64,000 bases of DNA from Candidatus Latescibacterota bacterium. GTDB lineage: Bacteria; Latescibacterota; UBA2968. Where the stretch lies: assembly GCA_022823725.1 (NCBI GenBank), contig JAJEHL010000016.1, positions 124,001-188,000 on the forward strand, read 5' to 3'. The translations under genes and the position numbers were made by a program. This document shows positions 25,145 to 33,851 of the stretch, piece by piece (the first letter of the stretch is position 1; each line of letters starts with the position of its first letter). The notes beneath the pieces are model-generated. The model was given only the letters and a program-made list of their open reading frames with translations. It had not been told where the DNA came from and made no database searches.

Positions 25145-26482
25145 ATGAGGTTTCCCGTGATCGTCGATCTTCTCTACTTCTTTTTTGTCCTGGGCGTACT
25201 GGTTTTTGTTCACGAACTCGGACATTTTTTAGTCGCCAAAAAATCGGGTATCAGAGTTGAAACATTTTCACTTGGCTTTCCGCCCAAAGCCGTGGGCGTG
25301 AAAATTGGTGAGACCGAATACTGCCTCTCGTGGTTGCCATTGGGGGGATATGTCAAGATGGCTGGCATGGACGATTTTGCTCCCGAAGAAGGCAGGGGGA
25401 AACCCTGGGAGTTTCAGTCGAAGCCGCGCTGGATTCAAATGGCAGTGCTCATCGCTGGCCCGGCAATGAACTTTTTTCTTGGCTTTTTGCTGTTGTTGAC
25501 GATGCGTATGGCGGACGGGGAGTACGCATTTTTGGACGATTCGCGCGTGGGGGAAGTGAAGACAAACTCACCCCTTTACACGGCAGGGCTAAGGCCAGGA
25601 GACCGCATTTTGACCGTTGGAAATACAGCGGTAAATGACTGGGAAGAAATGTCAGATGCATTTCTCCTTCACGCCGGTGATGTCGTGCCCATAGAAATTG
25701 AACGCATCCCTACCTACCAAACAGACAGGACTGAGCGATTGACGATTTCTGTCGATTTGACCTCCCCCCCCCGCGAAGGACTGGGACTGGGATATTATAC
25801 GACCACAGAAGTTGGAGCCGTGATGCCCGGAATGCCAGCTACAGAAATCGGCCTGCAACCGGGCGATGTAATTACATCGGTCAATGGTGTTCCAGTGACG
25901 ATGTGGTGGGAGATGAGCCGCGAAATTTCTTCGCAACCCGGTGTGGAAATCTCATTGACCTGGCAGCGCAATGGTGAAGAAATGACAGAGTGGATTATTC
26001 CCGCTTCTCAAACTTTTAATGGCGCAACCGTGGGGCGCATTGGCATTGATTTAGCTTCAAAACGCAATCCCATTTCCTTTTTTAAGGCCGTGCGCCGCAG
26101 TGCAACAGAAACCATCAACTTGTCAACAGCCATTTTTGGATTTGTCAAAGGCATCGTTATTGGGGAACAATCCAGCAAGAATTTGGCTGGCCCTGTGGGG
26201 ATTTTCCAACTGGTGGGACAAAGTGCTGAGCGCGGCTTTTCATTTCTACTTTGGTTTATGGCCATGCTCAGCATTAACCTGGGCGTACTCAATCTGCTAC
26301 CCATCCCCATGCTCGATGGAGGCCATCTCACCATTCTCACAATAGAAGGCATTATCCGCCGAGATTTATCTGCGCGACACAAAGCCTGGCTCCAGCAAGC
26401 CGGATTTGCATTTTTGCTCTTCCTGATTATTTATGTAACCTTCAACGATATCGGACGCATTTCCGGATGGTTTGGAAACTAA
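25145..26482 (+). CDS. rseP: Site-2 intramembrane zinc protease RseP
   Basis: This 445-residue M50 protease has the active site HELGH at residues 23-27 in the first membrane segment. Two PDZ domains follow (about 115-200 and 205-290; GLRPGDRIL and GLQPGDVIT mark the carboxylate loops), then NLLPIPMLDGGH near 385-396, with the second metal ligand in LDG. In Escherichia coli it cleaves the anti-sigma factor RseA and remnant signal peptides. It starts two bases after dxr and ends the uppS operon. Inner membrane. Confidence 0.96.
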   Translation: MRFPVIVDLLYFFFVLGVLVFVHELGHFLVAKKSGIRVETFSLGFPPKAVGVKIGETEYCLSWLPLGGYVKMAGMDDFAPEEGRGKPWEFQSKPRWIQMAVLIAGPAMNFFLGFLLLLTMRMADGEYAFLDDSRVGEVKTNSPLYTAGLRPGDRILTVGNTAVNDWEEMSDAFLLHAGDVVPIEIERIPTYQTDRTERLTISVDLTSPPREGLGLGYYTTTEVGAVMPGMPATEIGLQPGDVITSVNGVPVTMWWEMSREISSQPGVEISLTWQRNGEEMTEWIIPASQTFNGATVGRIGIDLASKRNPISFFKAVRRSATETINLSTAIFGFVKGIVIGEQSSKNLAGPVGIFQLVGQSAERGFSFLLWFMAMLSINLGVLNLLPIPMLDGGHLTILTIEGIIRRDLSARHKAWLQQAGFAFLLFLIIYVTFNDIGRISGWFGN

Positions 26483-26503
26483 AGCTCCAACTCACCTCGT
26501 AAG

Positions 26504-26537
26504 AAAATCCCCCGCAAAAAATGTGGGGGATTTTTTT
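26504..26537 (+). terminator. Terminator of the uppS-rseP operon
   Basis: ATCCCCC (26507-26513) pairs with GGGGGAT (26525-26531) and is followed by T7. It begins 22 bases after the rseP stop. Confidence 0.88.
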
Positions 26538-26555
26538 ATTTACACCCAACCCTCC

Positions 26556-26897
26556 TCAATTCTCATCTTTCTTTTTTGTCTTTTGTAATGTCTTCATCTC
26601 ACGCTCTGCTGCCTCGCCAAATCGCTGCTGAATCAGGGTAATGAGCGCATCCCATTTTTCGGGGTGATCCCGACGGTCTTTGAGAAATTTCTCAATATCG
26701 GCTTGTGTGATGCCATGGCGTTTGAGCAATTTTTTTCGTTCCACTATCAGCGAGTCCGGCGCGTGTACATAACGGCGGTGAAGTTCCATAGCATCTGAAA
26801 ATATCTCGATAAATTTTTTATCTGATAGCTTTGGGGATGGAGCGATTGCACATCCAACCGCACTGAGCAAAAGGCACCAGAGGAGCAATTTTTTCAT
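26556..26897 (-). CDS. Small hypothetical lipoprotein, 113 aa
   Basis: The N-terminus MKKLLLWCLLLSAVGC carries a lipobox (SAVGC, Cys16). The remainder is a charged helical domain with KKLLKRHGITQADIEKFLKDRRDHPEKW and a Lys-rich end (KTLQKTKKKDEN). It resembles other short helical lipoproteins of unknown function. It would be tethered to a membrane facing the periplasm. It is a single gene, convergent with rseP. Confidence 0.78.
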   Translation of the reverse strand: MKKLLLWCLLLSAVGCAIAPSPKLSDKKFIEIFSDAMELHRRYVHAPDSLIVERKKLLKRHGITQADIEKFLKDRRDHPEKWDALITLIQQRFGEAAEREMKTLQKTKKKDEN

Positions 26898-27045
26898 AAT
26901 AGAATCCCAGGAGAAATCGCACGGCGGCCCATCCGTAACACTTTAAAAATATCCCGTAATAATACGTACATATAAATAACTTATTTTTTCCATATAAAAC
27001 AATTGACTTTTGAAACGCGAATTACTAAGTTAAGCCAGGTGTCAT

Positions 27046-27065
27046 ATTGTGGTGGATTGTGGTGG
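27046..27065 (+). promoter_or_regulatory. Probable MraZ operator: two perfect 10-bp direct repeats
   Basis: ATTGTGGTGG occurs twice in tandem with no gap, 61 bases before the mraZ ATG. Known MraZ sites upstream of mraZ are G-rich direct repeats with a period of about 10 bases, one helical turn, so the spacing and place fit autoregulation. A TTGACT at 27003-27008 could be a -35 box, but no good -10 follows at the right distance. Confidence 0.6.
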
Positions 27066-27126
27066 ATGATTAATTTTTAGTGTATCACTTTGTTAAATAA
27101 TAGTTTATCTCCCTCAGGCGTCTCAG

Positions 27127-27573
27127 ATGTCCGATAACCGCCCCACATTTTTTGGCGAATTTGAAAATATCCCCCTGGATGCTAAGGGCCGCTTAATTGT
27201 CCCTGCACCATTGCGGAACGCACTACCCAATGGCGTAAGTTCCATTATCGTCACGAAGTTGTTTGATGACTATTTGATGGCATTTGATCCTTATGAATGG
27301 CGTCGGCGCATGGATCAACTTCGTGGCAGGGGAAACTCACAACGCTATGAAAGACAATTAGTTAGGGCAATGGCGGGGCGTGCATATGAGGTAAAGCTCG
27401 ACCGCCAGGGACGCGCATTGATCCCACGAAAGCATCTGGATTTGGTCGGTATTACAGATCGCGCAACGCTGACAGGCGTAGTGGATTGTATTGAAATTTG
27501 GGATCCCGATAAATATAACGAAGTTCAAAACGACGTCGATATAGAAGCCATAGCAGAAAAATTAGAATGGTAA
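27127..27573 (+). CDS. mraZ: Transcriptional regulator MraZ
   Basis: This 148-residue AbrB-fold DNA-binding protein with two MraZ halves starts the dcw cluster. The duplicated DxxGR motif is seen as DAKGRLIVP (near 18) and DRQGRALIP (near 95). MraZ binds repeats upstream of its own gene and controls cell-division genes. Candidate repeats are present at 27046-27065. The start codon follows CCCTCAGGCGTCTCAG, a weak ribosome binding site. rsmH follows after 77 bases. Confidence 0.97.
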   Translation: MSDNRPTFFGEFENIPLDAKGRLIVPAPLRNALPNGVSSIIVTKLFDDYLMAFDPYEWRRRMDQLRGRGNSQRYERQLVRAMAGRAYEVKLDRQGRALIPRKHLDLVGITDRATLTGVVDCIEIWDPDKYNEVQNDVDIEAIAEKLEW

Positions 27574-27586
27574 AGAATATTCTAAA

Positions 27587-27612
27587 ATTTGGAATAAATA
27601 TTTGGAATAAAT
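27587..27612. repeat. Perfect tandem 13-bp repeat between mraZ and rsmH
   Basis: ATTTGGAATAAAT occurs twice back to back (27587-27599 and 27600-27612). It is AT-rich and non-coding. It may be replication slippage or a binding site; nothing else supports a function. Confidence 0.85.
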
Positions 27613-27650
27613 ATTCAATCACTCGACAATCAAATTAAAAACAACAAGTT

Positions 27651-28625
27651 ATGCACCACAAGGCCCCAGAGTATCACGTCCCGATTTTGGGGCCAGATGT
27701 GTCAAAATACCTCATAACCGATCCCAATGGAATTTATGTCGATGCGACCCTGGGCGGAGGTGGACACGCTGAAATTGTGCTCAAGCATCTGGAGCCTGAT
27801 GGTAAATTGATCGGCATAGACCGCGACCCCAAAGCCATCGAAGTCGCGACAAAACGCCTGATCCCGTTTAAAGATCGCGTTTATACTGTACAAGCACCAT
27901 TTTGGAACCTCCGACATATTTTGGCTGAACAGAGCCTCGTGACAATCACGGGCATTTTATTTGATCTGGGTCTTTCATCTCACCAGATTGACAATGCCGA
28001 CCGGGGATTCAGTTTTCAACAGCGCGGGACACTTGATATGCGTATGGGGCCCGATGCAAAATGCACGGCACACGAGGTGGTCAATTCGTATTCTCAGGAA
28101 GATTTGACCCGCATCATCAAAACTTATGGTGAAGAACGCGCTGCTGCTCGCATCGCCCGAGCAATCTGTGAAAACAGACCTCTCAATTATACAGATGATC
28201 TTGCCGATGTAATTGCGCGGTACAGCTATGGGCCTCGAAAACAAAAGACGCTTGCGCGGGTATTTCAAGCGCTTCGCATTGAAGTGAACGATGAATTGAC
28301 ACATCTTGAAGACGCGCTCCAAACAGCTATTGATCTGCTCAAACCCGGTGGGCGCATTGGCGTCTTGACTTACCATTCGTTGGAACACCGCGCTGTCAAA
28401 CGGGTTTTTGAACTGGGCATGCGCGACTGTATTGGGCCTGTTAATCTGCCCATATGTGCCTGTGATCGCCTGCCCGTATTGACCTTGCCGGGAAAGCGAG
28501 CCATTCGACCAAATCGGGCGGAAATCGTCCAAAATCCACGGGCGCGCAGCGCAACACTTCGCGTGGCGCAACGCCTCGGTGTTTCCGCTCAGCCCTGGTT
28601 ATGCCACCGAGGACCTCTGTCGTGA
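27651..28625 (+). CDS. rsmH: 16S rRNA m4C1402 methyltransferase RsmH
   Basis: This 324-residue SAM-dependent enzyme N4-methylates C1402 of 16S rRNA. It has the early YHVPILGPDV motif, the SAM loop DATLGGGGHAE (about 31-41), LGLSSHQIDNADRGFSF (near 105), YGEERAAARIARAI and the C-terminal KRAIRPNRAEI...ARSATLRVAQR. The length is normal. It is second in the dcw cluster, and its end overlaps the ftsL frame by 25 bases. Confidence 0.97.
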   Translation: MHHKAPEYHVPILGPDVSKYLITDPNGIYVDATLGGGGHAEIVLKHLEPDGKLIGIDRDPKAIEVATKRLIPFKDRVYTVQAPFWNLRHILAEQSLVTITGILFDLGLSSHQIDNADRGFSFQQRGTLDMRMGPDAKCTAHEVVNSYSQEDLTRIIKTYGEERAAARIARAICENRPLNYTDDLADVIARYSYGPRKQKTLARVFQALRIEVNDELTHLEDALQTAIDLLKPGGRIGVLTYHSLEHRAVKRVFELGMRDCIGPVNLPICACDRLPVLTLPGKRAIRPNRAEIVQNPRARSATLRVAQRLGVSAQPWLCHRGPLS

Positions 28626-28915
28626 CTTCAGAACCGCGCCCGCCCTGGGGAATTTATCGCTCTGGTTTTTTATCGGTTATTCTCCTCGTTTCGGGATTGC
28701 TGATTTATATGTGGGGACATGTGGAAACTCTGAATCAGGGGCTTGAAATTGATCGGCTGCGTGCAGAGAAAAAAAACCTCTTGCACCAGCAAGAACGACT
28801 CCTGGCACGTACAGCGAGTTTAAAGCAGAGCAGTCGCATTCGCGATATTGCCGTTCGAAAATTGGGCATGGTGTTTCCAAGTGATCCACCGAAAAATTTA
28901 TATTTGAGTCGGTAA
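28601..28915 (+). CDS. ftsL: Cell division protein FtsL
   Basis: This is a 104-residue bitopic membrane protein with a short cytosolic part, one membrane helix (FLSVILLVSGLLIYMW, about 23-38) and a periplasmic coiled coil (ETLNQGLEIDRLRAEKKNLLHQQERLL). A C-terminal IRDIAVRKLGMVFP segment is typical of FtsL. Identity rests on topology and on the place between rsmH and ftsI, because FtsL sequences are poorly conserved. The start overlaps the rsmH end and the stop overlaps the ftsI ATG by one base, so translation is coupled. It forms the FtsQLB complex. Confidence 0.85.
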   Translation: MPPRTSVVTSEPRPPWGIYRSGFLSVILLVSGLLIYMWGHVETLNQGLEIDRLRAEKKNLLHQQERLLARTASLKQSSRIRDIAVRKLGMVFPSDPPKNLYLSR

Positions 28916-30993
28916 TGAATACCCGCTTAAGAATAATCGCACTTTTCGGTATAGGATTCGCGCTACTTTTGGCGTTTCGGCTGGTTTCCCTACAGGTCTG
29001 GTCTGTAGAGGCATACACTGACCAGGCGCGCAGTCAGCATGTCAAGAAGCGGGTTTTGCTCGCTGAGAGAGGGCGCATTTTTGACCGACGCGGCCGGGTG
29101 CTGGCGACAAATCTCGAATCCCAATCGTTCTTTCTCAATCAAATATCCGATAGAGATAGCCTGCGCGCGCTCGCCGTTCGATTCTCTCGACAATCTGGGC
29201 ACGACGAAGCAACTCTTCTTAAAAGGGTTGACCGCTCGCGTTCGTTCGTGTGGCTGGCTCGTCACGTCATCGATGCTCCCACTGGATTGCCAGAAAGTAT
29301 TGGGCGCATTGTCGAGATGCGACGCAATTATCCCATGGGGACTCTGGCGGGTCAGGTATTGGGATATACCGATACCGATGGTCTGGGAATTGAAGGCATT
29401 GAACGCGCCTTTGATCCACTCTTGAGAGGTGAACCAGGTGAGTTATCCGCACGCGTTGACGCGAGAGGTCAAATGCTCAGCACACTCGGTGCAGTTCGAC
29501 AGATGCCTAAAAATGGCGATGATATCACCCTCACCATCGATGCCGATTATCAAGCCATTGCAGAAGAAGAGTTGCTAAAAGGCATGCAGAAATTCAATGC
29601 CAAAAGCGGCATTGCCATTGTGATGGAACCCCATACAGGCGAAATTTTAGCACTGGCAAACGCGCCTTTTTACGATCCAAATGATTTTTCAAAATCAGAA
29701 CTCTGGATACGGCGCAATCGGGCAGCGACCGATCAGTTCGAGCCGGGATCGACCTTTAAGGTCGTAGCATTTGCCGCCGCGCTCGAAGCCGGTTTGGTTG
29801 AGCCAGAAGATAAAATTTTCTGTGAAAATGGCAGAATGCGTATCGCTGGTGGCAAAATACTTCGAGACTCACATCCCAGTGGCTGGCTGACCGTGCGAGA
29901 GGTGATGGAAGAATCGAGCAATATTGGCACGGCTAAAATCGCACGTAAAGTGGAAAAAGGTCCCTTATACCGCCAAATGCGCTTATTTGGCTTTGGCGCC
30001 AGAACAGGTGTGGATTTGCCGGGCGAAGTCGCGGGTCAACTTCGCCATCCAGATAAATGGTCGGCACGATCATTGGAAACCCTTTCTATTGGGCAAGAGA
30101 TTGCCGTGACCGCCCTTCAGGCCGCCGCAGCTTATAGCGCGATTGCCAATGGAGGCCGATTGATGACGCCGCGTATTTTCTTAAGAGCTTCCCGTAAGGA
30201 TTCCACAACGGAAGAAGGATCGCGCAGACCTATTCGACAGGTGATATCGCCCGAAACAGCGCGTACCCTTACCAGTTTTCTCGAGGGTGTTGTCAAGCAA
30301 GGCACCGGAAAAAACGCGCGCATACCCGGTTTCCGTGTCGCTGGAAAAACCGGAACCGCGCAACAGGTGAAAGAAGGACAACCAGGATACGATCCCAATC
30401 GCTATATTCCTTCTTTTGTGGGATTTTTGCCCGTCGAACGCCCCGAACTGCTGTGTCTGGTAGCCATAGATAGTCCCAAAAAGATCCACTGGGCAAGTCT
30501 GGTTGCTGCACCTGTTTTTAAACATATTGTACAACGAATTTTGAGTCTGCGGCAAGCCCCTCTGCGTCACAGCGCCCCCCTGCTCGAAGAACAGCCGCCT
30601 CCGCCTCCACGCGCGGACATTCATCTGGTGGGACTTTCGCGGAAAGCTGCAACAGATGCTCTGAAACGTCTGGGAATGACCTATCAAATTGCGGGCGAAG
30701 GAGACCGAGTTGTTGGACAGCGTATCGACATTGAAGAAAATAATGTCTCGTTGTTTTTAGGTTCTGCGCCTATTGCCACTCCCGATTACCGCACAAAGGC
30801 CAAAGGTTCAGATTCGCTTTACATGCCCGATGTACGCGGAGCACCCGTGCGGCAGGCGGTTGCACAATTGACACAGCTGGGGTTTCAGATCAAAGTTTCG
30901 GGTAGTGGACGGGTGATCGCACAGTCGCCCGAACCGGGTGTAGCCGTAAAACCGGGAACATTATGTACGGTCGAATGTAAACGAGAAAGCTGA
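28915..30993 (+). CDS. ftsI: Division-specific penicillin-binding protein (FtsI/PBP3) with two PASTA domains
   Basis: This 692-residue class B transpeptidase has one N-terminal membrane anchor (8-26) and a PBP dimerisation region (about 50-190). The catalytic motifs are STFK with Ser279, SSN (334-336) and KTG (478-480). After the transpeptidase and a proline-rich linker (EEQPPPPPRA, near 558-567) come two PASTA domains (about 567-617 and 635-689). PASTA-bearing division PBPs are familiar from Firmicutes (SpoVD, PBP2x); the FtsI of most Gram-negatives ends near 590 and lacks them. It is read with ftsL and murE (three-base gap). Confidence 0.96.
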   Translation: MNTRLRIIALFGIGFALLLAFRLVSLQVWSVEAYTDQARSQHVKKRVLLAERGRIFDRRGRVLATNLESQSFFLNQISDRDSLRALAVRFSRQSGHDEATLLKRVDRSRSFVWLARHVIDAPTGLPESIGRIVEMRRNYPMGTLAGQVLGYTDTDGLGIEGIERAFDPLLRGEPGELSARVDARGQMLSTLGAVRQMPKNGDDITLTIDADYQAIAEEELLKGMQKFNAKSGIAIVMEPHTGEILALANAPFYDPNDFSKSELWIRRNRAATDQFEPGSTFKVVAFAAALEAGLVEPEDKIFCENGRMRIAGGKILRDSHPSGWLTVREVMEESSNIGTAKIARKVEKGPLYRQMRLFGFGARTGVDLPGEVAGQLRHPDKWSARSLETLSIGQEIAVTALQAAAAYSAIANGGRLMTPRIFLRASRKDSTTEEGSRRPIRQVISPETARTLTSFLEGVVKQGTGKNARIPGFRVAGKTGTAQQVKEGQPGYDPNRYIPSFVGFLPVERPELLCLVAIDSPKKIHWASLVAAPVFKHIVQRILSLRQAPLRHSAPLLEEQPPPPPRADIHLVGLSRKAATDALKRLGMTYQIAGEGDRVVGQRIDIEENNVSLFLGSAPIATPDYRTKAKGSDSLYMPDVRGAPVRQAVAQLTQLGFQIKVSGSGRVIAQSPEPGVAVKPGTLCTVECKRES

Positions 30994-30996
30994 GAT

Positions 30997-32451
30997 ATGC
31001 GCCTGAGAGAACTGCTATCTGACGTGCCAGATGTCGTGAGGACGCGCGGAAATAATCCCAATATCGGGGGTATTTCAACCCATTCGGAGCACGTCAAAGA
31101 AGGCGATATATTTGTCGCGCTCAGTGGCGATGGAGACATTGCAGATAGGCATCCGTTTATTTTTCGGGCGGTTCAGGCCGGAGCTCGAGCCATTGTTGCC
31201 GAACGCGATGTCGATGTAGGAGATACGGCTTTTGTTCAAACGACCAACACGCACCGCGCACTTGCACATATTGCCCATCGCTTTTACAACAAGCCGAGTA
31301 AACAGTTGAAAATGATTGGTGTTACGGGCACCAATGGCAAAACCTCGACTGTTTATCTCATTCGCGCTGTCCTCGATGCGGCTGGTTTGGCGCCGGGTTT
31401 GATTGGAACTATTGAGCACGACCTGGGCACAACACGCGAAATATCACACAATTCTACGCCGCAGGCTCACGACTTACACCGCATGTTTCGCGCTATGGTC
31501 GATGCGAGTTGCCAGTCAGCCGTGATGGAAGTGACCTCACACGGGCTGGCGCAAAACCGCGTGTTGGGCATTGATTACGAAGTTGCGGTATTTACCAACC
31601 TGACGCGTGATCATCTGGATTACCACAATACACCTGGCGCCTATTTAGCTGCCAAGGCACGGCTCTTTGACAATCTCAGATCGGATGCTTATGCAGTCGT
31701 CAATACAGACGACGCGGCATCGAAAATATTGATGCAAAAATGTTCGGCGCACTTGTTGAGCTATGGACGATTAGAAGATGCGACAGTGCGCATTTTAAAG
31801 GGTAGCACTTCGCAGGTCGGTACGCGACTTTGCTTGCAAACACCGCGCGGACAGATGGACCTCGAACTGGCACTTCGGGGCGATTTTCAGTTGTATAATG
31901 CCACTGCGGCAGTCACCGCTGGCCTCGCGTTGGAGATCGAACCAGATATCATTGCAGAGGCTTTGCGTGAGATTCGAATTCCCGGTCGTTTTGAAGGCAT
32001 TGATTGCGGACAAAATTTTGGGGTATTTGTCGATTATGCACACGCCCCAGATGGACTAAAGAATGTGCTTCAAACCGCGCGCGCATTTGCCCGCGGGCAA
32101 TTGATCTGCGTATTTGGTTGTGGTGGGGATCGCGATAAGGGCAAGCGACCTGTGATGGGCGACTTGTCTGCAAAGTTGGCCGATCTATCTGTGGTGACAT
32201 CAGATAATCCACGCACCGAAGACCCCGATGCCATCATTGCCGATATTTTGCCCGGTCTGGGCGATGCTCCGCACATCGTTGAACCCAATCGCCGGCGGGC
32301 AATTGAAAAAGCCATTGCAAAAGCGCGGGCAGGCGACCTGGTGCTCATTGCGGGTAAGGGGCATGAAAATTATCAGGAAATCAATGGGATTAAAGCCCCT
32401 TTTGACGATCGGGAAGTTGCACGGGAAATACTCAAGTGCAAAGTGGGGTGA
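30997..32451 (+). CDS. murE: UDP-MurNAc-tripeptide synthetase MurE
   Basis: This 484-residue Mur ligase adds the third amino acid to UDP-MurNAc-L-Ala-D-Glu. It has the ATP loop VTGTNGKTS (109-117), the NLTRDHLDYH block (201-210), the carbamylated-lysine region AKARLF (219-224) and DNPRTEDP (403-410). The DNPR motif is the established marker for meso-diaminopimelate rather than L-lysine. That agrees with a lysine-regulated dapA-dapB operon upstream. Cytosolic. Confidence 0.97.
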   Translation: MRLRELLSDVPDVVRTRGNNPNIGGISTHSEHVKEGDIFVALSGDGDIADRHPFIFRAVQAGARAIVAERDVDVGDTAFVQTTNTHRALAHIAHRFYNKPSKQLKMIGVTGTNGKTSTVYLIRAVLDAAGLAPGLIGTIEHDLGTTREISHNSTPQAHDLHRMFRAMVDASCQSAVMEVTSHGLAQNRVLGIDYEVAVFTNLTRDHLDYHNTPGAYLAAKARLFDNLRSDAYAVVNTDDAASKILMQKCSAHLLSYGRLEDATVRILKGSTSQVGTRLCLQTPRGQMDLELALRGDFQLYNATAAVTAGLALEIEPDIIAEALREIRIPGRFEGIDCGQNFGVFVDYAHAPDGLKNVLQTARAFARGQLICVFGCGGDRDKGKRPVMGDLSAKLADLSVVTSDNPRTEDPDAIIADILPGLGDAPHIVEPNRRRAIEKAIAKARAGDLVLIAGKGHENYQEINGIKAPFDDREVAREILKCKVG

Positions 32452-32459
32452 CGGGTTAT

Positions 32460-33833
32460 ATGGAAGGGTTAACACTATCAGATGTAATTGAATCGACCCA
32501 TGGTCATTGGATTGGAAAGAATGATCCTTCCGCTATTGTGCCAACAGGAGTCAGCATTGATACAAGGACGCTCAAACCGGGCGAAATTTTCTTTGCATTG
32601 CCCGGCGAAAGGGTCGATGGTCACCAATTTGTGGACGCTGCATTTGCCAGAGGAGCATGTGCTGCAGTGGTCACGAGGTCTGGTGCTCGGGAATCGCGAC
32701 AATCAGAACTGCTGGTCGCTGTCGATGCTCCCGATTTGGCTCTGGGCGATCTGGCGCGGTCTTATCGCAGGCGTTTCGACATTCCCATTATTGGTATTAC
32801 GGGTAGCAATGGCAAAACTACAACTAAAGATATGGTCGCTGCTGTTTTGGGCACGCGGTATCGGGTTTTGGCGACAAAGGGAAATCTCAATAGCAGACTG
32901 GGGGTACCGCTCACTTTATTCAACCTGTCGGCACATTGCGATGTCGCAGTTATTGAAATGGGCATTAGCGAACGCGATGGCATGCACTATCTGTGCAAAA
33001 TTGCGCAACCGACCATCGGCATGATAACCAATATCGGACCAGCACATCTCGAGTTTTTCGGCTCTGTAGAGGGTGTGGCAAAAGCCAAAGGGGAACTTCT
33101 GGAATATCTAGACGAGTCTTCTATGACTATCTTGAACCTCGATGACCTGTTTTTGTCCAAGGAGATAGCAAAAGTTAAGGGGAGACTCCTGGGCATTGGC
33201 ATCGAACGGATATGTCAATTTCGTGGGGAGGGACTCAAACTAGATCAGAAGGGTTTTGGTCATTTCTCTCTACAGGGCCATTATTTTCACCTGTCAATTC
33301 CGGGCAAGCACAATGTGTATAACGCGCTGATGGCCGCAACGGCAGGTTGGGCACTCAATGTGCCCCTACAAGATGCGGCAAAAGCACTTGAAAATTTCAC
33401 GTTGACCGAATTGAGAAGTCAGGTGCTGGAACACAATGGGATTCGCATGATCAACGACACTTACAACGCCAATCCCGCATCGATGCGGGCGGCGCTTGAG
33501 ACCTTATCGCAAATCGAGGTGGATGGTCGGCGGATTGCAGTAGTGGGCGATATGCGCGAATTGGGAGCAATGACCTGCGACGCACATCGGGAATTGGGAC
33601 GAGAAGTGGGCAATCGACAAATTGACGCACTTTTCGCGCTGGGCGATCTGGCGGAGATGGTTGTTGAAGGGGCACGCGAAGCAGGCATAGATCAGGCGTG
33701 GGCTTATGCAGACCGAGATGCGTTAACCGGAGCATTGCAGGCTTATTTAAAACCTGGAGACTTGATGCTCATCAAGGGATCACGCGGCATTGCAATGGAA
33801 AGAATAGTTACAGCACTGGGATTTGAAATGTAA
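32460..33833 (+). CDS. murF: UDP-MurNAc-tripeptide:D-Ala-D-Ala ligase MurF
   Basis: This 457-residue Mur ligase adds D-Ala-D-Ala to finish the pentapeptide. Motifs are STHGHWIG at the start, GITGSNGKTTTKDM (near 107), NIGPAHLEFFGS (near 195) and NDTYNANPASMRAAL (near 332). ATG 32460 is preferred; the frame also opens with GTG at 32436, inside murE. Downstream there are only 18 bases before ftsW: mraY and murD, which usually follow murF, are not here. Confidence 0.95.
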   Translation: MEGLTLSDVIESTHGHWIGKNDPSAIVPTGVSIDTRTLKPGEIFFALPGERVDGHQFVDAAFARGACAAVVTRSGARESRQSELLVAVDAPDLALGDLARSYRRRFDIPIIGITGSNGKTTTKDMVAAVLGTRYRVLATKGNLNSRLGVPLTLFNLSAHCDVAVIEMGISERDGMHYLCKIAQPTIGMITNIGPAHLEFFGSVEGVAKAKGELLEYLDESSMTILNLDDLFLSKEIAKVKGRLLGIGIERICQFRGEGLKLDQKGFGHFSLQGHYFHLSIPGKHNVYNALMAATAGWALNVPLQDAAKALENFTLTELRSQVLEHNGIRMINDTYNANPASMRAALETLSQIEVDGRRIAVVGDMRELGAMTCDAHRELGREVGNRQIDALFALGDLAEMVVEGAREAGIDQAWAYADRDALTGALQAYLKPGDLMLIKGSRGIAMERIVTALGFEM

Positions 33834-33851
33834 TTAAGGCACGAGGATGGG

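Noticed and set aside
26898-27126. Full promoter for the dcw cluster
   Set aside because: TTGACT at 27003-27008 is a fair -35, but no -10 with 15-18 base spacing reaches more than three matching bases, so no promoter was listed.
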